In this document: in pieces, positions 30,008 to 42,152 of the stretch
How the letters are laid out: each line of letters starts with the position of its first letter
Position numbering within the stretch: the stretch's first letter is position 1
Origin: Phytoseiulus persimilis
Lineage: Eukaryota > Arthropoda > Arachnida > Mesostigmata > Phytoseiidae
Direction of reading: 5' to 3'
Length of the DNA stretch: 64,000 bases
Assembly: GCA_037576195.1 (NCBI GenBank)
Contig: CM075103.1
Coordinates: 24,738,001-24,802,000, forward strand
Made by a program: the position numbers and the translations under genes
The notes under the pieces: model-generated
The model's input: the letters and a program-made list of their open reading frames with translations, nothing else
What the model was told of the DNA's origin: nothing
Database searches by the model: none

Positions 30008-32854
30008 GACCGTTCAACTGGCGGAAAAAGGGTCACCAAAAAAACACAAAAATATTGAATCTTCGGGAGCCGATATCTCCGCTTTGCCGTGGCCAAAATG
30101 CTCAACTTTTTTTCTGAAACCGCTCATTTTTTGACGAACTTCATTATTCTAAAGAGAAACCAGAGGGTCATAATCTTAGTTTCGCCGGAAGCGCAAAATC
30201 GCGGTTTTTCGAATTTCGACCATTTCAGTAAAATCGATCCTGTGAGCACGGTGCTTTTTAAAAAATCCATCTGGAAGCCGAGTGGATTCCGCACATTTCG
30301 TATATTTTATCATCTCTCTGCGCCTCTTGGGAGCGGATTGATGAGCGATTGAAATTAGGGGCCCAGAACTTTTGCATCCACCCAATAGTTATCGGAAGCT
30401 TCCCCTCGTGCGGAGACCATTATGTCCCGAAAATTCCAAGTTCATTGAAACACACATTTCGGAAAAGACAGTGCATCGACCTTGAGAACCACGTTTTGAA
30501 TTCAAGCTCCAGACCCGGATTTTCAGACGGCCTTTCAAAGCCGTTCGCGAGGAGCTCCATGATGATAATGAGATTTCTTTGTCAGCGATTGGCAACCGTT
30601 TCCTACATATTCTGAGCGACGTCTCGCTGCGTGGAGCCGTGAAAGTCCGTCCTGTTGACTCCTCCCCGAATAATCGGATTGTCAGATACTCTGTCTGCGT
30701 TCGTTCTTCGAGTTTAACCGAAGAAATCTGAAGTATCCAAACCACCGAGGGCAGACATGTTCCAGGTCTGTGCATATGAAATCATAATTTTTTCTCTGAA
30801 GATTTTCCAGTTTGCATTGATCCGCTAAAATGTCAAGATAAATTCAGGCTCCAACCACCGCCCTGAGACAAAAAACCAGGAACGGCTCAACCAAAGGTTG
30901 AAGCGACGCGCAGAAATGTGAACGCCAGGTCGGGACGCAGATGAGATCGTTGATAAATGAACTGGATAGTACGGCGGATCGCCCACAGGAAAGCGAGGCA
31001 ATGATTTTCTGAGGGGTGTGGTCCACCCCCTGGAGACCGAAAAACGCTCTAACACATAGAGATATTTTATCGATAGCGGTTACAAGGATTAAAATTTTCC
31101 CGAGTGCTCCCGCCTAAAACCCCCCTCAATTTCTTCTCGACGGTCTTATCTTCAGCGCTCCGGAACGTCGACGGACGGTGATCAATTTGTCGAAGTACGA
31201 TTTGCCCGAGGATTCTGTGTGTTCCCGATTCTACTTGGAGCCAGCGGATTTGCATGAACAGGACTCGGGAACTTATCGGTCGCATTGTGATGGCGTTCAC
31301 TCCCGGCAGATTATTCGGTTTCGGCGTGTATTTGAATTCATTGAAGACGGCCGAGGCTGGTTTGCGACAGTGGGTAGGACTGGAGTTCGACGACGCCCTC
31401 GCGGAAGAGCCGAAGACATCTTAGAATCTTTTCCTTTCCTCAATGAGACGTCACAGGTGGAACACAGTTTTGCAGGACGATCCACACACCCTAGAAGTTC
31501 TATCAATGGCTAATGTCCCTGTCCCGCAACGCCGAGATAATTACGGCATCATAACCGATCACACACAGAGCACGCGTGACCTGATTCTTGTTCCATGAAC
31601 AGTTTGTGAAATTTCGCCGTCGCCGCCTTTTTTTCGTATCTCAGGTCATTCGGCGTATCTATCATCTCATCACAGCTCTCGATCTCGTTCGACTCCTATT
31701 ATGATATATCTGTGTGCTCCTCGGTGTCATGCTGGTTGTGAGTGATTGGATTTCCTATACTTACAGTCGAGTTTGAGCATCCGTTACCCGTATGCCTTGA
31801 GTTCGACTCAATTGTGCTTCGGCGTCAAACATCTTCTCGGACCGCATCTTAGCAATTCGGTAAAAGTCATCCCCTTCCTCTCACGAATTCCGACATCATG
31901 GTTGCGTACCTCTGGTCTGTCCTCGACACTCTCGAGATCATTCGACCCTTTCACGTACCCCGTGCCACCGGAAACAAATGCCGGCATAGTCCTACGAGCT
32001 CCCGAAATCAATCTGGGACGAATGACCCGAGCGCGATCAAGGGAAGGGGGCGTCCGTGTACGCACACTGTATCGGACCACATGCATCGGAAGGCTCGATT
32101 CTCCGGACGCATAACTCCATACGCATGAGCGACCTACTGGCAATTGAATCCCCGAAGTAGATAACATTGGGATCCCTTGCTGAGTAAACTAGCACACGAT
32201 TTTTTTCGGTCACCCCTTCTCTCTCCTCCTGCAAGATTTGGAAGCTGTTACAATCTCATTCGCTGCTCGGGAATTGACTCTCAGTTCGTCAATCACTTTT
32301 CGGCATGATTATAACGCGGACTGATTTCCATCTATCATCATCAACATTATTTAGAGATGTTGCGAAGAATGAGCAGTCGAAATTCTAATCTGAGACGATG
32401 CTTTATTGAAAATTTCATACAAGTCGCCCATCAATACATGGGGCCGTTCACACCCGGATGCAAGTAAGTGCAATTCGGGCCGAGTCGACAGTTTCCAGCT
32501 TCGAAAAATTTGCACAAGGACCTCGGCGCGCGATGAGGATGTCTGCGTCCTCTCCTTTGCTCATGGTCTCGCCGGAGAGGCAGCATCGTGGAGTGAGCCG
32601 GTACCGACAGCGAGCCCTGGTTATTCCCTGATTCCGCACCCCGAAACTGAGGAACCAGACCGAAGGGAGGCGGGCTTGGCGGTGCTTCGGCACGCCTCTG
32701 CGCGGCAAGATACTCTTCAGTAAAATACTCCGGGATCCATTTTTGCGGAAGCATCTGCGTCTGACGACTCCAATCAAGGATAGAAGGAGCTGATCCAACA
32801 TTCCACAAACTTGCGGCCATCGCCAGTGAAGCGGTCGACGGAATCTGGGAGGAG
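30008..32854. repeat. array unit U2, truncated (2847 bp)
   Basis: It has the same truncation junction as U1, so the deletion happened before U1 and U2 separated. U2 also lacks 30 bp (between CAGTGAAGC and GGTCGACGG), flanked by a short AGC microhomology. U1 and U2 otherwise differ by few bases. Confidence 0.9.
32431..32852 (-). pseudogene. CCCH zinc-finger gene, truncated copy in U2
   Basis: It is truncated as in U1 and carries the in-frame 30-bp deletion, which removes ten residues of a Gly/Ser/Ala-rich segment. The finger is intact, but the start and promoter are missing. Confidence 0.85.
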
Positions 32855-35244
32855 GACCGTTCAACTGGCGGAAAAAGGGTCACCAAAAAAACACAAAAAT
32901 ATTGAATCTTCGGGAGCCGATATCTCCGCTTTGCCGTGGCCAAAATGCTCAACTTTTTTTCTGAAACCGCTCATTTTTTGACGAACTTCATTATTCTAAA
33001 GAGAAACCAGAGGGTCATAATCTTAGTTTCGCCGGAAGCGCAAAATCGCGGTTTTTCGAATTTCGACCATTTCAGTAAAATCGATCCTGTGAGCACGGTG
33101 CTTTTTAAAAAATCCATCTGGAAGCCGAGTGGATTCCGCACATTTCGTATATTTTATCATCTCTCTGCGCCTCTTGGGAGCGGATTGATGAGCGATTGAA
33201 ATTAGGGGCCCAGAACTTTTGCATCCACCCAATAGTTATCGGAAGCTTCCCCTCGTGCGGAGACCATTATGTCCCGAAAATTCCAAGTTCATTGAAACAC
33301 ACATTTCGGAAAAGACAGTGCATCGACCTTGAGAACCACGTTTTGAATTCAAGCTCCAGACCCGGATTTTCAGACGGCCTTTCAAAGCCGTTCGCGAGGA
33401 GCTCCATGATGATAATGAGATTTCTTTGTCAGCGATTGGCAACCGCTTCCTACATATTCTGAGCGACGTCTCGCTGCGTGGAGCCGTGAAAGTCCGTCCT
33501 GTTGACTCCTCCCCGAATAATCGGAATGTCAGATACTCTGTCTGCGTTCGTTCTTCGAGTTTAACCGAAGAAATCTGAAGTATCCATACCACCGAGGGCA
33601 GACATGTTCCAGGTCTGTGCATATGAAATCATAATTTTTTCTCTGAAGATTTTCCAGTTTGCATTGATCCGCTAAAATGTCAAGATAAATTCAGGCTCCA
33701 ACCACCGCCCTGAGACAAAAAACCAGGAACGGCTCAACCAAAGGTTGAAGCGACGCGCAGAAATGTGAACGCCAGGTCGGGACGCAGATGAGATCGTTGA
33801 TAATGAACTGGATAGTACGGCGGATCGCCCACAGGAAAGCGAGGCAATGATTTTCTGAGGGGTGTGGTCCACCCCCTGGAGACCGAAAAACGCTCTAACA
33901 CATAGAGATATTTTATCGATAGCGGTTACAAGGATTAAAATTTTCCCGAGTGCTCCCGCCTAAAACCCCCCTCAATTTCTTCTCGACGGTCTTATCTTCA
34001 GCGCTCCGGAACGTCGACGGACGGTGATCAATTTGTCGAAGTACGATTTGCCCGAGGATTCTGTGTTTTCCCGATTCTACTTGGAGCCAGCGGATTTGCA
34101 TGAACAGGACTCGGGAACTTATCGGTCGCATTGTGATGGCGTTCACTCCCGGCAGATTATTCGGTTTCGGCGTGTATTTGAATTCATTGAAGACGGCCGA
34201 GGCTGGTTTGCGACAGTGGGTAGGACTGGAGTTCGACGACGCCCTCGCGGAAGAGCCGAAGACATCTTAGAATCTTTTCCTTTCCTCAATGAGACGTCAC
34301 AGGTGGAACACAGTTTTGCAGGACGATCCACACACCCTAGAAGTTCTATCAATGGCTAATGTCCCTGTCCCGCAACGCCGAGATAATTACGGCATCATAA
34401 CCGATCACACACAGAGCACGCGTGACCTGATTCTTGTTCCATGAACAGTTTGTGAAATTTCGCCGTCGCCGCCTTTTTTTCGTATCTCAGGTCATTCGGC
34501 GTATCTATCATCTCATCACAGCTCTCGATCTCGTTCGACTCCTATTATGATATATCTGTGTGCTCCTCGGTGTCATGCTGGTTGTGAGTGATTGGATTTC
34601 CTATACTTACAGTCGAGTTTGAGCATCCGTTACCCGTATGCCTTGAGTTCGACTCAATTGTGCTTCGGCGTCAAACATCTTCTCGGACCGAATCTTAGCA
34701 ATTCGGTAAAAGTCATCCCCGTCCTCTCACGAATTCCGACATCATGGCTGCGTACCTCTGGTCTGTCCTCGACACTCTCGAGATCATTCGACCCTTTCAC
34801 GTACCCCGTGCCACCGGAAACAAATGCCGGCATAGTCCTACGAGCTCCCGAAATCAATCTGGGACGAATGACCCGAGCGCGATCAAGGGAAGGGGGCGTC
34901 CGTGTACGCACACTGTATCGGACCACATGCATCGGAAGGCTCGATTCTCCAGACGCATAACTCCATACGCATGAGCGACCTACTGGCAATTGAATCCCCG
35001 AAGTAGATAACATTGGGATCCCTTGCTGAGTAAACTAGCACACGATTTTTTTCGGTCACCCCTTCTTTCTCCTCCTGCAAGATTTGGAAGCTGTTTCAAT
35101 CTCATTCGCTGCTCGGGAATTGACTCTCAGTTCGTCAATCACTTTTCGGCATGATTATAACGCGGACTGATTTCCATCTATCATCAACATTATTCAGAGA
35201 TGTTGCGAAGAATGAGCAGTCGAAATTCTAATCTGAGACGATGC

Positions 35245-35250
35245 TTTATT
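35245..35250 (-). terminator. poly(A) signal of the CCCH gene (U3)
   Basis: AATAAA lies on the minus strand 24 nt past the stop. The same GATGCTTTATTGAAAATTT context is conserved after every copy, including the truncated ones. Confidence 0.65.
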
Positions 35251-35273
35251 GAAAATTTCATACAAGTCGCCCA

Positions 35274-36212
35274 TCAATACATGGGGCCGTTCACACCCGG
35301 ATGCAAGTAAGTGCAATTCGGGCCGAGTCGACAGTTTCCAGCTTCGAAAAATTTGCACAAGGACCTCGGCGCGCGATGAGGATGTCTGCGTCCTCTCCTT
35401 TGCTCATGGTCTAGCCGGAGAGGCAGCATCGTGGAGTGAGCCGGTACCGACAGCGAGCCCTGGTTATTCCCTGATTTCGCACCCCGGAACTGAGGAACCA
35501 GACCGAAGGGAGGCGGGCTTGGCGGTGCTTCGGCACGCCTCTGCGCGGCAAGATACTCTTCAGTAAAATACTCCGGGATCCATTTTTGCGGAACCATCTG
35601 CGTCTGACGACTCCAATCAAGGATAGAAGGAGCTGATCCAACATTCCACAATTTTGCGGCCATCGCCAGTGAAGCACCGGCTGATCCTCCGCCGAAACAT
35701 TGAGCGGTCGACGGAATCTGGGAGTTATCCCGGAATGGATGGAGAGCCTGAATTGGAGAATTTGACAGAGTGGCAGGCGAAGCTCCTCCGACCGATTCTT
35801 CCTCAGTGGAGTACTCATGAACCGATGGTACTCTCGCAGCTCCAAGTATCAGCGACAGTCGATATTCCATCTCAGAACCTTCACGAATCGGCTCTGGTAC
35901 TTCCAACGGAGCAGCTGGTTTGGACGAGAGTCTGGGTATTCGGTACCCCTGGGGTTGAGCGGTACCAGTGGCGATCGGAGCACCATCCAGGGCGATCTTC
36001 CTGCTCTGTCTGGAGTCAATCGGATTTTTCCGGGCCGATACTCCGCTCCGCTGAGTCCTCGATTGTTGAGCGTTACCGAATCCTTTATGCAGTCTCCTCT
36101 CGTTTTTCGTCGGGCGATCGTCCGCTTCGCGTGGTGTGTCCGGAATCGGTCGTTTCGTTCCGATACGTCCACACTTGCGCTCACCTGAGAAAGGAGTATT
36201 GATCGCGCTCAT
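35274..36212 (-). CDS. CCCH zinc-finger protein, intact copy 1 (U3)
   Basis: The minus-strand gene encodes 312 residues. The start chosen is the first ATG of the frame (36212, context GAAAATGA); the frame is open 39 codons further upstream but only from a GTG. The first 260 residues are low-complexity, rich in Arg, Ser and Pro, with a conserved block WIPEYFTEEYLAAQRRAE (about 210-228). A basic run (RRGRRHPHRAPR) precedes a single C-terminal finger C286-x7-C294-x5-C300-x3-H304, the CCCH type that usually binds RNA. An AATAAA (minus strand, 35245-35250) lies 24 nt past the stop, and a TTAAAA box lies about 140 nt upstream of the ATG, so it looks like a complete Pol II gene. RNA binding is inferred from the finger; the biological role is unknown. 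The closest relatives could not be named. Confidence 0.75.
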   Translation of the reverse strand: MSAINTPFSGERKCGRIGTKRPIPDTPREADDRPTKNERRLHKGFGNAQQSRTQRSGVSARKNPIDSRQSRKIALDGAPIATGTAQPQGYRIPRLSSKPAAPLEVPEPIREGSEMEYRLSLILGAARVPSVHEYSTEEESVGGASPATLSNSPIQALHPFRDNSQIPSTAQCFGGGSAGASLAMAAKLWNVGSAPSILDWSRQTQMVPQKWIPEYFTEEYLAAQRRAEAPPSPPPFGLVPQFRGAKSGNNQGSLSVPAHSTMLPLRLDHEQRRGRRHPHRAPRSLCKFFEAGNCRLGPNCTYLHPGVNGPMY

Positions 36213-36345
36213 TTTCTCACGTTCTGTTGAAGGAGCGGGAAACACGCCCTGGAACTTCGGCACAGTTTGATAACTCAGAGAGCACTTTCGAGATGCTCTT
36301 TCGACGCGATCCGACGAAGAAGTGAGCACCAGCGAAGGGTGCGAC

Positions 36346-36355
36346 CGCTTTTAAG
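36346..36355 (-). promoter_or_regulatory. TATA-like box of the CCCH gene (U3)
   Basis: The minus strand reads ACCTTAAAAGCGG about 140 nt before the ATG. It is conserved in all full units. It is a weak match to TATA and its role is inferred. Confidence 0.3.
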
Positions 36356-36507
36356 GTCTGATCGAGGCGAAGAGACCGGTGCGCTCGGGGGAGGGGCTGT
36401 GGTCACATGAATTCCGAATACTCACAGCGAAGATGCAACCCGGAATGCGAGAACAACCCTATTAGTGCCAGGGGTGCCGACTGTGTGCTCGTATTCAGAG
36501 AAACCGG

Positions 36508-36717
36508 ATGCTCATGGAATGGAATTCGCTAGAGATCACTCTGTGTGAGGATATCGATCAGATTGTTGATCGGAGTCTAGATTTGCTCGGAATTCTTCAA
36601 TGCAACCCCGGTAGAACGAATTGGGCTTCCCCAAACGAATATCTGTCGCTGCCTCTCACGGACGACCTTTTCCCACGTTTCAATAAGATTCCGTGCCGGA
36701 GAAGGGAGTTTCTCTGA
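36508..36717 (+). other. conserved 69-codon ORF, divergent from the CCCH gene
   Basis: The ATG-started plus-strand ORF (MLMEWNSLEITLCEDIDQIV at its start) lies 296 bp from the CCCH ATG in divergent orientation. It is open in all six full units: 36508, 41644, 46530, 51431, 56794 and 62064. Differences between copies are mostly amino-acid changing, so selection is not evident. A GAGG|GTGAGA donor-like site just past the stop and a CTCATTTCAG acceptor-like site about 290 bp further (U6-U8) hint at a longer spliced gene. That gene would continue into the frame at about 51940-52210 (ASLHNIPVSLGLRMTRHAL, then CSPKELVDFHYSIPEFQD). Function unknown. Confidence 0.35.
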
Positions 36718-36723
36718 GGCTCT

Positions 36724-36995
36724 CTGTTTTCGGCTGAACCTCTCAGCCAGCCCTCAGGAGTGTCCCGGAATCACCTTTCGGTATTGCTTCAGTAACACTC
36801 CTTATCGCCTCGCAAATCCCATTGCGGGCGGTGGGCTTGGGTCTTAAGATGGTTCAGATTTGATTCTGATGTAAATTAAATCTTTTTTTTACCACTTAAG
36901 AAATTTTGTTGTCCCGGCCGGGGATCGAACCCGCGATTGCTAGCTTAGCGTGGCACCCAAGGCGTTGGTTTATGCCACACGGCCAACGGACCGGA
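36724..36995 (-). mobile_element. tRNA-derived SINE inserted in U3
   Basis: The 272-bp insertion is flanked by a perfect 12-bp duplication CTCTGAGGCTCT (36712-36723 and 36996-37007). Its head, at the right on the minus strand, has a Pol III A-box-like TGGCCGTGTGGC (36974-36985) and a B box GGTTCGATCC (36922-36931), as in tRNA-derived SINEs. The region between head and tail includes an A-rich run on the minus strand (about 36883-36891). The tail lacks a long poly(A). The fold is not a clean tRNA, so it is not called as a tRNA gene. Confidence 0.8.
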
Positions 36996-37300
36996 CTCTG
37001 AGGCTCTGAGGGTGAGAAACAGGCCTTCCGTGAGATTCTGAACCGTCAATGTGATCCAACCGGCTCCCCACTCCGCTGCTTGCAATCGATTCGATTCTAT
37101 CCAGCTTCTTTCTCCAGCTTAGAGTACGACTGGATCGTCAGGATATGCAGCGGAGAGAGTTTCAATCGACTCGCACCGAGCCATCGCTAATTTCCAGACC
37201 CACGGTTCTGTGGGAACGGCAAGTGAGAACCGCGGTGCGGAACCGCGACCATCGGCCGAAACGATAACGGCAATTCACAAACGCCTCACTCTCATTTCAG

Positions 37301-38362
37301 GATCGCGATTCTGCAGTTCCGGCGAAACTAATATTATGACCCCCTGTTTTCTCGTTCGTCGGAAAATAAGCGGTTTCAAAGAAAGAATTGAGCATTTTGG
37401 TCGCGGGAAAGTGGAGATAGCGGCTCCCGAAGATCCGATTTTTTCGTGATTCTTTGGCGACCTTTTTTCCGCCAATCGAACGTCTCATGGATGGGATACG
37501 CTGGAATTGCCCTGGAAACTCTCAGAAGCCTTTTGGAAACGTCCTCTCAACGCTTTTCATCAATGTTTGCCTTGCAAGAAGAGACCTTAGAATCAGAGTC
37601 GAATTGTCGGAATCATTTTCGTCTTCTCTAGCGACGGAAGAGTAATTTCACTGCGACCCATTCATCGGTATATACTCGCCAGTTGTTGTCGACGGATTCT
37701 CGTTGAGAAAGGCGACCAAGTCGTCGTCACTCAGTTCGACAGGTCGGCCTGATCGTGGCTCATCGTTCAGGTCCTGGTTGCTGTCTTGGAACTTCGCGAA
37801 CCACCTCTTCACTGTTGAAAGAGACGAAGTGGCTTCACGGAACACGGGTTTCAATTGCTTCGTCTCGGCCGTTGAATTCCCCTTGAGGAACTCGTAGAGC
37901 ATTGCACTCCGGATCAGTTCATCTCGGGTGGGCATTCCGGGTTGATGGCTGCAGTTTTTGAAATTTCCACTTTCTTCCAGCGTATCCTATCCATGGGACC
38001 GTTCAACTGGCGGAAAAAGGGTCACCGAAAAAACACAAAAATATTGAATCTTCGGGAGCCGATATCTCCGCTTTGCCGTGGCCAAAATGCTCAACTTTTC
38101 TTCTGAAACCGCTCATTTTTTGACGAACTTCATGTTTCTAAAAAGAAACCAGATGGTCATAATCTTAGCAAAATCGCGGTTTTTCGAATTTCGACCCTTT
38201 CAGTAAAATCGATCCTGTGAGCACGGTGCTTTTTAAAAAATCAATCTGAAAGCCGACTGGATTCCGCACATTTCGTATATTTCATCATCTCTCTGCGCCT
38301 CCTGGGAGCGGATCGATGAGCGATTGGAATTAGGGGCCCAGAACTTTTGCATCCACCCAATA
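37301..38362. repeat. inverted-repeat pair around spacer, U3/U4
   Basis: The right arm 37301-37506 (shortened form) pairs with the outer half of the left arm 37975-38362. The outer ends are TTCCAGCGTATCC and its complement GGGATACGCTGGAA. The inner half of the right arm is deleted, starting exactly after CTCTCATTTCAG. The U4 left arm also has a 14-bp deletion near 38168. Confidence 0.8.
37648..37935 (-). pseudogene. mariner-type HTH ORF, copy 1
   Basis: Intact 95-codon frame, nearly identical to copy 0 (TSSLSTV in place of TSSLPTV). Confidence 0.7.
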
Positions 38363-40410
38363 GTTATCGGAAGCTTCCCCTCGTGCGGAGACCATTATGT
38401 CCCGAAAATTCCAAGTTCATTGAAACACACATTTCGGAAAAGACAGTGCATCGACCTTGAGAGCCACGTTTTGAATTCAAGCTCCAGACCCGGATTTTCA
38501 GACGGCCTTTCAAAGCCGTTCGCGAGGAGCTCCATGATGATAATGAGATTTCTTTGTCAGCGATTGGCAACCGTTTCCTACATATTCTGAGCGACGTCTC
38601 GCTGCGTGGAGCCGTGAAAGTCCGTCCTGTTGACTCCTCCCCGAATAATCGGATTGTCAGATACTCTGTCTGCGTTCGTTCTTCGAGTTTGACCGAAGAA
38701 ATCTGAAGTATCCATACCACCGAGGGCAGACATGTTCCAGGTCTGTGCATATGAAATCATAATTTTTTCTCTGAAGATTTTCCAGTTTGCATTGATCCGC
38801 TAAAATGTCAAGATAAATTCAGGCTCCAACCACCGCCCTGAGACAAAAAACCAGGAACGGCTCAACCAAAGGTTGAAGCGACGCGCAGAAATGTGAACGC
38901 CAGGTCGGGACGCAGATGAGATCGTTGATAAATGAACTGGATAGTACGGCGGATCGCCCACAGGAAAGCGAGGCAATGATTTTCTGAGGGGTGTGGTCCA
39001 CCCCCTAGAGACGAAAAAACGCTCTAACACATAGAGATATTGTATCGATAACGGTTACAAGGATTGAAATTTACCCGAGTGCTCCCGCCTAAAACCCCCC
39101 TCAATTTCTTCTCGACGGTCTTATCTTCAGCGCTCCGGAACGTCGACGGCCGGTGATCAATTTGTCGAAGTACGATTTGCCCGAGGATTCTGTGTGTTCC
39201 CGATTCTACTTGGAGCCAGCGGATTTGCATGAACAGGACTCGGGAACTTATCGGTCGCATTGTGATGGCGTTCACTCCCGGCAGATTATTCGGTTTCGGC
39301 GTGTATTTGAATTCATTGAAGACGGCCGAGGCTGGTTTGCGACAGTGGGTAGGACTGGAGTTCGACGACGCCCTCGCGGAAGAGCCGAAGACATCTTAGA
39401 ATCTTTTCCTTTCCTCAATGAGACGTCACAGGTGGAACACAGTTTTGCAGGACGATCCACACACCCTAGAAGTTCTATCAATGGCTAATGTCCCTGTCCC
39501 GCAACGCCGAGATAATTACGGCATCATAACCGATCACACACAGAGCACGCGTGACCTGATTCTTGTTCCATGAACAGTTTGTGAAATTTCGCCGTCGCCG
39601 CCTTTTTTTCGTATCTCAGGTCATTCGGCGTATCTATAATATCATCTCATCACAGCTCTCGATCTCGTTCGACTCCTATTATGATATATCTGTGTGCTCC
39701 TCGGTGTCATGCTGGTTGTGAGTGATTGGATTTCCTATACTTACAGTCGAGTTTGAGCATCCGTTAACCGTATGCCTTGAGTTCGACTCAATTGTGCTTC
39801 GGCGTCAAACATCTTCTCGGACCGCATCTCAGCAATTCGGTAAAAGTCATCCCCGTCCTCTCACGAATTCCGACATCATGGCTGCGTACCTCTGGTCTGT
39901 CCTCGACACTCTCGAGATCATTCGACCCTCTCACGGACCCCGTGCCACCGGAAACAAATGCCGGCATAGTCCTACGAGCTCCCGAAATCAATCTGGGACG
40001 AATGACCCGAGCGCGATCAAGGGAAGGGGGCGTCCGTGTACGCACAATGTATCGGACCACATGCATCGGAAGGCTCGATTCTCCGGACGCATAACTCCAT
40101 ACGCATGAGCGACCTACTGGCAATTGAATCCCCGAAGTAGATAACATTGGGATCCCTTGCTGAGTAAACTAGCACACGATTTTTTTCGGTCACCCCTTCT
40201 TTCTCCTCCTGCAAGATTTGGAAGCTGTTTCAATCTCATTCGCTGCTCGGGAATTGACTCTCAGTTCGTCAATCACTTTTCGGCATGATTATAACGCGGA
40301 CTGATTTCCATCTATCATCATCAACATTATTCAGAGATGTTGCGAAGAATGAGCAGTCGAAATTCTAATCTGAGACGATGCTTTATTGAAAATTTCATAC
40401 AAGTCGCCCA

Positions 40411-41348
40411 TCAATACATGGGGCCGTTCACACCCGGATGCAAGTAAGTGCAATTCGGGCCGAGTCGACAGTTTCCAGCTTCGAAAAATTTGCACAAGGA
40501 CCTCGGCGCGCGATGAGGATGTCTGCGTCCTCTCCTTTGCTCATGGTCTCGCCGGAGAGGCAGCATCGTGGAGTGAGCCGGTACCGACAGCGAGCCCTGG
40601 TTATTCCCTGATTTCGCCCCCGAAACTGAGGAACCAGACCGAAGGGAGGCGGGCTTGGCGGTGCTTCGGCACGCCTCTGCGCGGCAAGATACTCTTCAGT
40701 AAAATACTCCGGGATCCATTTTTGCGGAACCATCTGCGTCTGACGACTCCAATCAAGGATAGAAGGAGCTGATCCAACATTCCACAAACTTGCGGCCATC
40801 GCCAGTGAAGCACCGGCTGATCCTCCGCCGAAACATTGAGCGGTCGACGGAATCTGGGAGTTATCCCGGAATGGATGGACAGCCTGAATTGGAGAATTTG
40901 ACAGAGTGGCAGGCGAAGCTCCTCCGGCCGATTCTTCCTCAGTGGAGTACTCATGAACCGATGGTACTCTCGCAGCTCCAAGTATCAGCGACAGTCGATA
41001 TTCCATCTCAGAACCTTCACGAATCGGCTCTGGTACTTCCAACGGAGCAGCTGGTTTGGACGAGAGTCTGGGTATTCGGTACCCCTGGGGTTGAGCGGTA
41101 CCAGTGGCGATCGGAGCACCATCCAGGGCGATCTTCCTGGTCTGTCTGGAGACAATCGGATTTTTCCGGACCGATACTCCGCTCCGCTGAGTCCTCGATT
41201 GTTGAGCGTTACCGAATCCCTTATGCAGTCTCCTCTCGTTTTTCGTCGGGCGATCGTCCGCTTCGCGTGGTGTGTCCGGAATCGGTCGTTTCGTTCCGAT
41301 ACGTCCACACTTGCGCTCACCTGAGAAAGGAGTATTGATCGCGCTCAT
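40411..41348 (-). pseudogene. CCCH gene copy in U4, frameshifted before the finger
   Basis: One base is missing near 40617 (GATTTCGCCCCCGAAAC against GATTTCGCACCCCGAAAC). The frame leaves the normal reading after PQFRG and ends about 60 codons later without the CCCH finger. The first 240 or so residues are unaffected. Confidence 0.85.
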
Positions 41349-42152
41349 TTTCTCACGTTCTGTTGAAGGAGCGGGAAACACGCTTTGGAACTTCGGCACA
41401 GTTTGATAACTCAGAGAGCACTTTCGAGATGCTCTTTCGACGCGATCCGACGAAGAAGTGAGCACCAGCGAAGGGTGCGACCGCTTTTAAGGTCTGATCG
41501 AGGCGAAGAGACCGGTGCGCTCGGGGAAGGGGCTGTGGTCACGTGAATTCCGAATACTCACAGCGGAGATGCAACCCGGAATGCGAGAACACCCCTATTA
41601 ATGCCAGGGGTGCCGACTGTGTGCTCGTATTCAGAGAAACCGGATGCTCATGGAATGGAATTCGCTAGAGATCACTCTGTGTGAGGATATCGATCAGATT
41701 GTTGATCGGAGTCTAGATTTGCTCGGAATTCTTCTATGCAACCCCGGTAGAACGGATTGGGCTTCCCCAAACGAATCTCTGTCGCTGCCTCTCACGGACG
41801 ACCTTTTCCCACGTTTCAATAAGATTCCGTGCCGGAGAAGGGAGTTACTCTGAGGCTCTGAGGGTGAGAAACAGACCTTCCGTGAGATTCTGAACCGTCA
41901 ATGTGATCCAATCGGCTCCACACTCCGCTGCTTGCAATCGATTCGATTCTATCCAGCTTCTTTCTTCAGCTTAGAGTACGACTAGATCGTCAGGATATGC
42001 AGCGAAAAGAGTTTCAATCGACTCGCACCGAGCCATCGCTAATTTCCAGACCCACGGTTCTGTGGGAACGGCAAGTGAGAACCGCGGTGCGGAACCGCGA
42101 CCATCGGCCGAAACGATAACGGCAATTCACAACCGCCTCACTCTCATTTCAG

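Larger units (their letters stand above)
32855..37996. repeat. array unit U3 (5142 bp, with SINE)
   Basis: This is the first complete unit. It carries an intact CCCH gene, a SINE insertion (36724-36995) found in no other unit, a shortened right arm, and a spacer with an intact mariner-type ORF. Without the SINE and its extra 12-bp target copy it would be about 4.86 kb, like U4 and U5. Confidence 0.95.

Noticed and set aside
35654..36202. Plus-strand frames of 182 and 123 codons opposite the CCCH gene in every unit
   Set aside because: They are shadows of the minus-strand gene: composition is rich in Ser, Arg and Trp, and they have no independent poly(A) signal or motif. The minus strand has the zinc ligands, ATG and AATAAA.
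36912..36995. tRNA gene on the minus strand
   Set aside because: A and B boxes are present, but the acceptor stem does not pair over seven bases and no normal anticodon arm forms. The flanking duplication shows that it is the head of a SINE.
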